From Callipepla californica brunnescens (lineage: Eukaryota > Chordata > Aves > Galliformes > Odontophoridae): a stretch of 64,000 nucleotides of DNA. The stretch is from NCBI GenBank assembly GCA_023055505.1, contig JALIRH010000007.1, positions 18,531,152-18,595,151 on the forward strand, read 5' to 3'. A program made the position numbers and the translations under genes. The notes under the pieces were generated by a model that saw only the letters and a program-made list of their open reading frames with translations, did not search any database and was not told the origin of the DNA. Shown piece after piece: positions 13,031-24,837 of this stretch (position 1 is the first letter of the stretch; every line of letters starts with the position of its first letter).

Positions 13031-14608
13031 CTAAAATACAATGAATATAAGTAGTACAATTAAAGCTAACACTAAACAGTATTCAAAACACAGCAGAAAA
13101 ACACCCTTCAGTAATAAAGATTTTTCCTTTTATAGCATCTGAATATATGAATGATTATTCAAGCACTAAATTATTTCATGTTGTATCTCTATAAACTCTT
13201 ATGACTTCAGTATGAAATATAGGATTTATAGCATCACAATTTGCTTCAGCAAATTCTCAGCCTCAGTTTCTGGGGACAATATAACACAAAATGACAAATA
13301 TTTAAATATGTCTATGCTGATAATTTGAATATTAATCTAATTTTATTTTTCATACCTACTTTAAATATGTGTTATTTAAATAAAATGTGTTACAGACAGA
13401 TATTGCATCTATGTAAAACCCATAATTATATTACACTTCATTTTGTGTTTAGTTAGTTCCTCTCTTAAAACAGGTGAAATTATAACCTATGCTTTTCTGG
13501 AGTTCATTGGTGAAACAGTCATTTATAATGAAAAATGATGACAATGATTTTTGGAAAATATTTTCTATGAAGCATTTTAGAAATAGTTTTCTTTCTAGTA
13601 GATGGTCATAACAATGTTTCCTGGCCTTGAAATCTCTGAATTCAGACATTGCCTGTCTGATTCCTTCCTGGGGGAATTCAGAAAGATCAGGCTGGAAATT
13701 ATCGTTTCTTTCTCCCATTAAAGCTGCACACAGAACACACTGTCAGGAACAAAGAGATACAGCTTTCCTCCTAGTGCTACTCTGTTAACTCCTAACAAGA
13801 GGTGGTGGAAGCACTGGGAAGCGGGGAACAAAAGGAAGAGCTTATCAGAGCAATGAAACTACTGGACTTTAACCACTTTTCATACTTCCAGGAGATGATG
13901 GGCATTTAGAGCCAACACTCAAATTGTAAGTAAATTTAAAACAGGGAACAAATCAAATTCAATTATTTTCTATGCAAGTAGGCACAAAATCACAAGTTGT
14001 GAAACCAGTTTTTCAGATACTTATCAAATGCCATCACATCTGCTGGCTATAGGCAAGGGAAGGATACCACTGCTGGAAAGCAAAACTACTGAACTATTAG
14101 ACTAGCCCATAAATAAGCTCCAAACAGCAAAAGCATATCTGCTTCCTAATGTGTACACTGAACTTCTTAAAGAAAAAAATAAGAGAAAGAAATGCCTTTT
14201 TTTGGTTTAAAATACTGAAAACAAACACTTGCAGCTGTAACTGTGCAGAAATATTTAGGCGCCCAAGTTCTGCATAAAAAATCTGCAACAGGAAATATAG
14301 GATGTATGAGTCTCACATATGAAAAAACAGGGAATCCAAGGTGGCAAAAGATCAACTTTAAGTCTCCCAAAATTTTCTTGTAAAAATCTATGAAACTTGT
14401 CTGAAACATAAAACTTCCTTTCTATTGGTTACCCTTATTCTTTGGCATTTCAAAGCAAGAAAGCAAACTAAATATTTTTTCAGTAGCTTTAGTTTCTATT
14501 CATGACAGAACAACCAGACTACAGTATAAATTAAGTCAACCATTTACTACTTATCCGGCCATTGCTTCTGAATAAGATGACATCATCTGAAAGTACCAGA
14601 TGTCCAGT

Positions 14609-14659
14609 AAAAAAAAAAAAAACAACCAACAAAAACACACACACAAAAAAAAACAAACA
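14609..14659. repeat. A-rich low-complexity tract
   Basis: A 14-base A run, then AAC/CA-rich units and a further A run. No transposon body is seen beside it, so it is not clearly a retrotransposon tail. Confidence 0.85.
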
Positions 14660-16544
14660 TCTATATTTTTCCTGTAATTTTTAGAAAGTCCTCTGTGTGT
14701 AATCCTTAAGCATCACAATTTTAATTTATTTAAACATAAGCAATCAAATAATATAATTTGCTAATGGCCGTTCCACAGAGCTGGTTCAAACCTTCAGCCT
14801 CCTTCACGGTTAATTGAACTGTGTTGGCTATGTGCATTTCAAACTGCAGAGTGCAAACACAGCACTTTTGAGTGCATACTCGTTTCATCTAGCAAAATGT
14901 GATTTTGGAAATTAAGGCGATCTCTGAAGGTCATGTTTGTATCCGATGTTACATCCAAACAAAATCTGTAACTATGGATATAAACATAAGGAGAACAGCT
15001 CTTCTGAAATTGACCACTAAGCAAGTTTTCAGTTGAAGTTCTGGATTGCTGAAACATGTATTTAGTTTGTCCTAAGATCAACAGGGTTTTGATCAAAAAT
15101 CCTCTGAGCACCAGACCACACCCTAGCTGGACAGCTGAAGAAAAAGTAACAGACCAGACTGGCTTCAGAAAGTGAAGCTGTTTTCTACTCTGGAAGGTAG
15201 CGCCTTTAAATACAGGTTAAGGAATATCAATGTAAGCCTCAGATCTGCAACAACCTGAGCATTCTTGTTCCTTAATTAAGGTATTTCAGATTCTAAGGCT
15301 AAGATTTCAGACTTTGTCATAAGCACTGGATTCACATTTAAAAAACACAAAGAAAAGTAGTGAGTCAAAGAGCTGTATTTTCTTATGCTTAGAAATATGA
15401 GTTGTAAACTGCAGAACATCCTATTGACTTAGAACTACTTCATATGTAAAATACTACCCTCAGAAAATGAGATTTCAGAGAAACAGTACATCTAACAAAA
15501 AAATGTCATTATAGATAATTATCTACTATGCACTAACTTCAGTATTTACAATATCATTTTGTTAGGAATACTGAAACTGAAAATAAGTAGGAACAAACAA
15601 ATCTTTTACTGTTCAAATTCATTCTTCAAAACAAATAGTCTGTGTGAACGTTTCATTAGGATATCCCACAGACCTATCAAACCAACCCACTGTAATCCTT
15701 CAGTCGAGCACATCCATTCCTTCAGCATGGAACAAATTGTTGACTTTACATCAGTTTGAACAGTTGTTTGCTCTTCAAATTATCTCATATGGCCTTCAAA
15801 TTACAAGTTATATAAGAAAAACTGACATAGATAATTCTCTAGCTAGCTCTAGTATCTCAGGATCAGTCTCAAATGGCACTAAAATATTTTAAGCTTCCTT
15901 CTGGGAGAACTAGCTGGTCTCTACCCCTGCAAGTGTTTACAGCTCTGTCCATAAATTCACGCCACATAATTCAGTATACAAAATTTGTACATCAAAGAGC
16001 CTCAAGCTCAGAAGTTGCTGATTTCTGTAATGTCATTTTGAAACCAAAAAACAGACTAGCATACACCATAAGGAATCTTCCTCTGATTCCATTCTATGCC
16101 AAATGTTTTGAAGCAAGTCTAAACTGGACACAACCGACTTAAATATCCAAAAGCATTGAATGGGATACAGATGTGCGAAGTACAGATTTATGATGTATAA
16201 TGAATGAAATGTATTCTGATGTTTTTGCTAGCTCAAAAAGAGAAATGTCTGAAAAACATAAAGAAATAAAAATACATTCATTATCAACATTTTGAAATGC
16301 TTACTTTAAGCAAAACATTCCTGACTATTGAACAAAAAAGAAGACAGTATTTGTTTTCCATCTAAGTAGTTAAGTAGTTAGTTATGCGCTGTGTTTAAAT
16401 AAGATTGTTTGACAGCATGTTAAGGGAAATAGAGTTATACGAATGGAATTTGAACTTGCATGTGATCACAAGAACTCATCTCCCTTGACGTTACAGTTGG
16501 ACTTTGTGAATTTCCATTTGGCCATAAATGTAAAAAGCTCCTAT

Positions 16545-16720
16545 TCAGCTCTTTTAAAGCTCAGAGGAGCTATGTGACCAGTTCTGGACAACACCCTTTC
16601 AAATTTCTGGAACAGTTGGAGAATTCCAAAAGAGAAAAACAAAAAAGATGAAGATTTTAAAAATGCATAACTTCTTTGGAAAGACTGAAACATTGTATTT
16701 ACTTACTCAGAAGCAGGGAA
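16545..16720 (+). mobile_element. Degraded CR1 fragment (tentative)
   Basis: 'GACCAGTTCTGGACAACA' followed by a purine-rich 'GGAGAATTCCAAAAGAGAAA' and 'GATGAAGATTTTAAAAATGC' resembles the CR1 segment that reads 'GTCCAGTTCTGGGC ... GAGAGTCCAGAGGAG ... AAGATGAT'. It is heavily diverged, so the call is uncertain. Confidence 0.45.
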
Positions 16721-16799
16721 AACTTAATGGAAACGCAGCAAAAGTCTTCATATAATTAAAATACCATTTTTAAAACAGTAATAAATCAACTGCATTGGG

Positions 16800-18250
16800 A
16801 ATTGGAAAAGAACTAATGAGTTTTAAATGAGCATATGGATGAAAAAGGAACTCCTGACAAAACTCAAACACAAGCTGGGGATGTACAGGTAGTGGAAACA
16901 AGGACAGGCCACTTGGGATGAATGCAGGGACGTTGTCAAAGCATGAAAAAATGTGATGAGAAAGGCCAAGGCCCATTTGGAATTAATCTGGCTAGAGACA
17001 TCAAGGACAAAAAGGACTTCTGCAATTACATAAATAACGAGTGAAAAACTGCTTAAAACAATCAGCCTGCTTATGAAAAGGGCAGGAGCCATGGTGACAG
17101 AGGATACAAGAAAGCAGAGATACTGAATGCCTTATTTGCCTCAGTCTTCACTGCCAAGGCAAATCTTCAAGAGTCCGTGATCTAGGAGATCCAGAAAGTC
17201 TGAAGAAAGGAAACATTTTCCTAGGTTGAGGAGGACTGCGTTAGAAATCATCCATGCAAACTTGATGTTCACAAGCCCGTGAGCTCTGATGGGATGCACT
17301 AATTAGTGTTGAGGGAGCTGGTAGATGTTGCTAGGCTATTCTCAAATATCTTTGAAAGATCATGGCGATCAGGAGAGATGCCTGAGGACGGTTAGAAAAT
17401 GTCATACCGGTCTTCAAAACGGGCAAGAAAAAGGACCCAGGGAACCACAGGCCAATCAGCCTCACCTCAAATCCTTGATAAGATGATGGAATGGCTCCTT
17501 CTGGAGGCCATCTCTAAACACATGAAAGACAAGAAAGGGATCAGTAGTCATCACGCATACACCAAAGTGAAATCATGCTTAACCTATCGGATTATCTGAT
17601 TACCTTCAACGATGGGACAACTGCCTGGATAGATGAGGGAAGAGCAGTGGATGATGTCTACCTGGACTTCAGCAAGGCTTTTGACACTAGCTCCCACAGC
17701 ATCCTCAAAACACGGGAAGTGTGGACTGGAAGAGCGGACACTGAGGTGGATTAAGAACTCTCTGCATAGTAAGTCTCAGTGTGATGAATGGCATAGCCAG
17801 TTGGGAGGACTGTTAGCTAGCAGTGTCCCCTGGGATCAGTACTGTTTAACCTATTCATCATTACTTCCATGAAGGGATAGAGCACCCTCTCAGTAAGTTT
17901 GCTGATGATTCAAACTGGGACTAACAGCCGATACCCTAAAGTTGCTTGCTGACATTCAGAAGGATTTCAACTCATTAGAGAGACGTGCAAAGTGGAATCT
18001 CTTGAAATCTGACAAAAGCAAGTGCAGGGTCCTGCATCTGAGGAGGAATAACCCTGGAAGCTGACCTGCTGGAGTGGAGCACTGCAGAGAAGGACCTGGG
18101 TGTCCTTGTGGACAGCAGGTTGGCCATGAGGCAGCAGTGTGCTGGCTCAGAGGTCAAGGCCAGTCCTGGGGCGCATTAGAAAGTGTGGCCAGTAGAGAGA
18201 GGAGATCATACCTCTCTACTCAGCCTGGTGAGGCCTCATCTAAACTCCTG
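16800..18250 (+). mobile_element. CR1 LINE ORF2 fragment (reverse transcriptase), 3' end missing
   Basis: The plus strand carries CR1 ORF2 sequence from the region upstream of the reverse transcriptase through its core. VYLDFSKAFDT-like text is at 17659-17690, an FADD-like region near 17900 and [14 protein letters not shown] at 18090-18128. Frames are broken by several stops and shifts. It stops at about 18250, before the conserved 3' part, although CR1 insertions normally lose the 5' end and keep the 3' end. This copy must therefore have lost its tail by later deletion or rearrangement. Confidence 0.9.
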
Positions 18251-21200
18251 GGTCAAGTTAGGGTGATAAATATATTATATTATAAATTTTCTTCAGTTGC
18301 CAACATCAAAGTGGATTGCATCTGCTTTGTGTTTTATGAGGAAGCAAACAATGATAATAAAGCAGAACTCATGACTTTGTCTGCAAATCACATTCTTGAA
18401 GAACTACTTGCATCTCTCCCTCCCCTAGCTGTTCTACATGAATAAATAACACAAAATTATACAATAGCAGACGTAGTTTGAAAGTATCTCATCTTACAAT
18501 TATTTGAAATTATATCTGAAATAATAAACAGAAGATAAACAGAAGTCTTCTTAGGGAGAAGATGACTTCTTAGAGAGTAGAAGTTATTTTATTGAATAAG
18601 CTAATTATATATATTTTTTTTTAATTTAAAAGTGAAGCATATTTCTAATGTGATTCAAATACATGTTTGATTTTGGTGTTTGAGTTTTGTTTGCTTCTTT
18701 TTGCAGGTTATTATTAATACTGCAGGTAAATTTACCATATTAGACACTATGTAGATGGTAAAAAGTCATCTGAGGAGCTTACAGCCAAGACAACAGTTGA
18801 GTTGTGTAACTAGATGAATAATTCTGTTTCTATATTAGTTTATCCATGTATTTTCTAGAATAAAATCATACCAATAAACTGCAAGTGAAACTTCAGTAAT
18901 ACTATTCATATTCAGTAATAATAATGGTTGATACTGCAGTATAGAGAAGTCAGTGGATTCTAGATAAGTTGACAACCATCAAAAACTAGAGGTAAAAACC
19001 AGCTAGTAGCTACCTTTTGATGATACTGATTGAAAACTATGTCTCATCTCAACATAATGTGAGTATCCTCCATAGAGAAACCAGATCTAGAGACCTGATT
19101 GTCTACTTTCCCTGCAATTTTCTAAAACATCACTGAGAAGAGTGCTGCTGTAGGAAGTCAGTTTCAGTCTTGAGTCACAGCTCCTTAACCTTAGTGCAAG
19201 CTACCATCTGCTCGAGGACAGCATTAAATTAGAGCAATATCAGAATGTACCTTGTTCATGGAAGTCAACTTCCAGAACTAAGAAACCGGGCTGTAGAAAC
19301 AAGGCCAAGGCAAACTGCAAACAACTTTCATTTCATTGTTCTCAGTGAGCAGTTAAATGAAAATAATATTCCAATTATTTATATTTTGTAAATAGGAAAA
19401 CAGAGACAGCATAATAGAAGATATGTGAACACAAAACAATTGTGTCACATGCAGAAGAAGAAATATTGATGTGTCACAGAAGGGGACTCAAAGGACACAT
19501 TAGTCATCCAGTAGTAGCTGCCACGCTATTTCAGAGGATAAAATGTTGCACTTCTGTTACAGTGCAAATTATCTGACTATACCGATCACTTTCCTCAGGT
19601 ACATCTCTTAGTATGAAAAGCCAACAACCTTCAGCCTCATCTGCAGCACTGTAAGAGGCAAATACATTACAGATTGAATAAGCTGACAACATGAGTGGAT
19701 GCCAAAAATAAAATGGTAAAAAATAATGAGATTTGTAACTGCAAATCTTGTGTATCAGTTCATTCTGGTATCAGGAACCTTGTGTATTCGTATTAATAAC
19801 AGCTTTATTGTTTAATAGTGAATTGAAAGATATTTGATATTTGTTTCATTCTCAAAAAGCAAGCAAAAGAAAAATGATTATGACTTTGTAAACTAAGCTC
19901 AAGCCTGAAATCAAGTTTTCCTCCTTGGTTTGTTTTCAGGTCAAAGCTAGGTGATGTTATTTTTCTTCAAAATCTTGAGTGGGAAAAGGGAACTAAACTG
20001 AAAAGAAGACATTTCAGCAACTCCTGTGTTTAGCCTGATTGTTAGTAGTTTTCACGTTCATATCACTGGGCAGTGTTTTACCACAATGACCACCTCCGTG
20101 TTAATGCAGGTGCTCAACAGCAGTCTCTTTTTCCCCCTTTCCCTTGTGGTAAGGAAGGTTATCTACCTGTCTGGAGTAACAATTGCAGCAATACCTGCAG
20201 TTTTATTACTCTGATTATACCGGAAAAAGTGTCTGTGCTCAGCTGACCAGACAAGGTCTCATACCATCCTACTCAGTAATGACGTTTTGTTCAAATCAAA
20301 GAACATCTCTAAGCTGTTGCTGAATTCCAGTTAAGATTAAAGGGGCAAAGATCTCCACGTGTGCTAGGAGGCTATTTGTACAACCATGTACTCTGTATTG
20401 TAATTGAGTGCATTATCTGTACTTAAAATCTAAGCTTAGAGAAAGTATAACGTGTATCACGTTTCAAAATTAAATAAACAATACAGCTGTAGTTGGTTTA
20501 CTGCAGGAAAGAGTACCTTTGTCATACGCCTGTTTTCTCTGAACACTCAAAGTTCAGATACCTTGTACAGCAAGGGGAATTAGTTTTGGACCAGATCCTT
20601 CTACTGGCATCTGACCCACACTCACAGATTTCAGTTACACTAAAGATGAGTGGGCTGGGATGGATTGAACTGGTAAGCCTGAATACTAACAACAACAAAA
20701 ATCTGTCTTCCTTCAGACACTCTGCAACTAAGTTTGCACCTTTGTTTTACGGTAAAGCAAAAATAATCCTATTTGCAGAGGAAGATAGATTTTAAGTAAT
20801 TAACAGAGCACATAGCTTTGGAAGAAAGATCTTTTAAAAGGGCAGAGCATTATTAACATGACTTATGTCCACTTTTTCAGTTTCAAACTCCTTATTTATT
20901 TCTATCATTCCTCAGTTGCTATTGGCCGTTATTGAAAAGAACTGGAAATATTCCCTTCTATCCAGTACAAGACTGAAAAGGAATTACAAGATGACAGATA
21001 ACAAATGTGAAGAAAAACAACTTTCAGAAATTCATTCTAATTCCTAGAATTTTAGCATCAGAATATTTTTACAAAATCAGGAAAGAAATCAAACTACAGA
21101 CAGAAAAGCAGCATACAGATAGATCAATATTCCCAAAGTACAAAGGTGTGCTTAACTTATGAAAAAGGTCAAGTAATACATCTTGTCCTATGACTACTGA

Positions 21201-21324
21201 GGCATCACAGCATGTTTTAACTGTCTGCATACAGCATAGTGAAGGCATTTTAGTAACACAGCAAAAAGACTGTTCCAATATTTATTTCAAGACGACTTGC
21301 AAACTAACTGTGCCAAATACTTAC

Positions 21325-22113
21325 CTTGCTCCTGTTTGGTGGAACGTTATAGACTGCTTTTTCTTTTGGCAACTGGGAACAAACATCATCAGAAGAAAAA
21401 AATCTCTTTTGTTCAAGCAGTGGATAATTTTTTCTCTTAGAAAGAAAGCGATGCAACTTTTCAGATTCATTGCTTTCTAGAACGTCTTCAGCAGCTCTGC
21501 TATAACTTTTGCTTAACCCAGTTTCTTTGTGCTGTTTGCCTAAAAGATGGATAGCAGAATCCAAGCTAGCAGCTTTTTCATAACAAAGACCACTTGCTCC
21601 CCTCTGAAATGTTAATTCTCTTGTTGTGTTGTATTCATCTGAATGTTTCCTCTTCAGTTTCCCTGAACTCCTCTTGTCTTGTTCATTTAACCATGCCTCT
21701 GTTTCAGCAGACTCGGTGAGCCCTTGCTTATCACCAGGAAAACTGTCCTGACAGCGAGCATTACTGCTGGTTTCACTCAGTAAAACTTCTGCTTGAACAA
21801 GATCAGCCGAAAGGTCTGTACTCGTGGGCAGAGTATTACCATCCACTGTTACACTCCGTGGGAAGGAACAAGCCAATTCCATACCCTTTGGGAGCACCTC
21901 GATGTTTTCTGAAATTCCCACTTCATATTGGCTTTTTTCTTCATTTTCTTTAGCTGGTAAGGAATTTGGTCTCTCGTCAGCTGATTTCTTTCTTGATTTT
22001 CTTCTGAAATATTTTCTTCCAGGGGAATGTTTAGCTGGACTTAAGGGAGCTTTGGCAGGATCTAAACACTGTTCTTCCTTTTCAGCCCTTACACATCCAC
22101 AGACATTCCCCAT
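21325..22113 (-). CDS. DST: DST alternative first coding exon, predicted N-myristoylated N-terminus
   Basis: This single exon has 263 codons from an ATG with a TGA stop six codons upstream in frame, so this Met starts the frame. The N-terminus MGNVCGCVRAEKEEQ has Gly2, the N-myristoylation signal, and Cys5 and Cys7 as likely palmitoylation sites. A polybasic stretch follows at residues 33-43 (RKYFRRKSRKK), then two SP sites (Ser25, Ser30) and a basic KLKRKH at 152-157. The rest is rich in Ser, Glu and Lys, is probably disordered, and shows no known domain. The donor is AGCAAG|GTAAGT in phase 0, the same phase as the last CH1 exon, so it can splice to ISDIHVTGE at 13030. Its position after all CH1 exons means the product lacks CH1. 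Mouse BPAG1 has an isoform described with a myristoylation motif, and I infer this exon is its counterpart. If the donor is not used, the frame ends six codons later, at 21304. The promoter was not identified. Confidence 0.85.
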
Positions 22114-24811
22114 TTGGCTTTCAGGAACTCACAGTCACACAGCCTCATTCATTCCGGAATATTTACATACACTTAAATCCTCCTCAGAAAGTTAAGAACT
22201 GCAGTTTGCACCGTAATTTCTTCCAGACTTCCCTTCCATCCTCCTCAGTACGTGGCCATTTTGCTTATGAGAAACGCACACGCAATAAATGCTGTGGCAG
22301 GGTGCCCAGGCAGGGCCTGTGTCTGATTAGACACTGTGGCTTATTTCTGGCCACCAATCCTCTTAAATAAACATCACCGCAGCAGCATTAGGCTGGAAGG
22401 CTGATGGCCTTTCACAGAGATGACATAGCACTTATGAGCAATAGAACTATCTTGCATACATTTTAACTTCCTGTTTCCTTCGGTAACTCAAGCAAGATAA
22501 AGTAGAAAAATATGCAGTAACCTTTGAAACTATTAGCTCAACACCGAATCCGAAAGCAAGCACTACAGCAAATAGCGAGAGTGATTTAGTTAGCATATTA
22601 CTTTTTCACTGCCCATGCTTTTAGTGTGTATCCAATGACCCACGGAAAGGAAGATTAAAATGAAATGATTAGAGATTGCTTTGGCAGCGTGTTGGGGGTA
22701 AAACTCTTGTTTGTATGCAGAATTTTCATAGCAGCTTATGTGATTTTTACTGATTTGACAGCTATAAATAACCTGCTGCTTCACGACTATCACACAAGCT
22801 CAGAACAGTGGTGCTGTGTACTCGGGGCTGGAACACTGCAGCAGATTTAAAGCTTCTGGCAGAGAAAGGTGAAGCTAAAAGAGACAGTCTGTCTAGAAAA
22901 CTGTCTACAGAGTTACTACAAAAAAAAGATTTTTATGCCATAATACGTTCAAATGAAACTCTTCTGTTGCTTTTTAAAAAAAGCTTTTTCCTTCTCCCAC
23001 ACTCCTTTTCTGAAAACAATAGCTAAGAAACATGAAGCACACATATGAAAGCTAGATAGAAATAAACTATTTAAATGAAAGCACATCTAACCACCAACAC
23101 AGTTTGGTAAAATAGCTTCTGCTTCATTTTTTTGGTTACAAATATGCAAAATATACTAACAGCAACAGCAGGGTTAGACGTGTATGGTTTCTCACAAAGA
23201 GCTGCCAAGTAATTTGCCATCATCAGCCACTGTCACTGTGTTTTCCTGCTTTATTTTAAAAGGAACTGCAGTAAAGAAACCCAGGGACTTTCTATCTCGG
23301 GGACCAGTTTCACCAAAACATTCTATAACATCTTCACTGATGGGATCCAGAAGGAATGCTTAAAAAGCACTGTTAGCATGCAAAGAATTCCCAAGAAGAG
23401 AGATCATTTCTGACTATTGTTAAAGCACTGGGGTAAAATTTGCTCCGAGAAACTTATACTGTAATACTAATGGACAAGAAAACTGTTACAGAATAATGCT
23501 TACAGAATAATCTGCTGAAGTGGAAGCTACGTATTGACAAAGTAGGTGTTATGACTGCATTCGCTTTCACGGCCTCGATTTCTATTTGCATTTGTGATTT
23601 ACCTAACATAAAGGTGTGGTTGTGACATTTGCTCCCTTTACTCTCAGTAAAAGCTGTAATCTGGCCAGCTTGGAAAACTGCCTTTCTGCCACGGCCCAGC
23701 TTTCAAACAGATTTCAGACCCCATGAGGCTGAGTTCAGTCCTGACTTGGTCCTCCTTAATTAATAGAAAAGTGCATCAGAAAAATCATAATATAATTCTT
23801 GTAAAGGGAGTCATTGTGTTTGTGCAAACAAATGTCTTTTATGCTTGAAAATATACATCTCTTTCCCCTCTGTCATCAGAAGATTCAAGACTTTGCTCTG
23901 CAAAAGGCCAACACTGACTTCATTTCACACAGATAAAGCTTCAGGTATAATAACAATAACAATGTGTTGTAAAAATATAACAGAAAATCAGGTGTCTCTG
24001 AAGTGCAACTAAAAATGGTGACAGCAGAAACACAAAAATCAGTTTGGAAACACAGGTTAAAGGCTTACTGCTTCTAGCAATCTTGGCTAGCTGCTGTGTA
24101 TTCCAGGTCATTTTAGATGAAAGCAGCTGGTATACTTGCAGTAGAATTAGCTAGGAATAAATGCATTCCATTCCAAATCTACCTGTACAGATTGTAATTC
24201 TACTTGCACATTTCTCTGCCCCAGGACAAGATAAGAAACAGGTATTTTTTTATAAAATTTGACAACACTTAATAGTGGCTCCTGAATGAGAAGGCTTAAC
24301 AATTCTATTACTCCTTGCATCTTGTGAACTAAAAGGAAACTTTATGATCCCTCATTTACATCCTTGAAACAAAGAAAAGATCAAGGAGAAAAAGAACTGA
24401 GAAACCGCATTTATGTCAAGCTTCATTTTTGATTATTATTTTTTTAATTTATGAAAAATCATATTCAGCGTTCAGAGAATATAACAAGCAGAAGTGCAAA
24501 TAACTAAAGAAAAAATGACTACTTGTAGTTACAAACATTCTGTGAAGTCATAACTTTGGTCTCAGCAATAAAAAGACAGGGAAAACAGGGTCGTTAAACT
24601 GGAGACTTGGAAAAGAGAGACTGAAATTTCTTCTCAAACCTGTCAGCTACAGCATAGAAACGTGACATCCCAGTGTATTAGGATGCTGACTGCACCAGGG
24701 GCTTTGTCCCGGACATCTGACTAGAAACAAATGGATGTTTAGCCTTGGCTGAAGTCAAAGATTCAGATGATCAAAGACGTTAAAAATACCATCACGGTTT
24801 GCTGTGGTACT

Positions 24812-24837
24812 GTTTTGGTTTGTTTGTTTGTTTGTTT
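24812..24837. repeat. (TTTG)n microsatellite
   Basis: GGTTTG followed by several GTTT units, similar in kind to the repeat at 2085. Confidence 0.9.

Noticed and set aside
12790..13059. 89-codon minus-strand frame overlapping the CH2 exon
   Set aside because: It is in a different frame from the ISDIHVTGE reading and ignores both splice borders.
21824..22195. 123-codon plus-strand frame opposite the alternative first exon
   Set aside because: It is an antisense shadow of the real minus-strand frame, with no own evidence.
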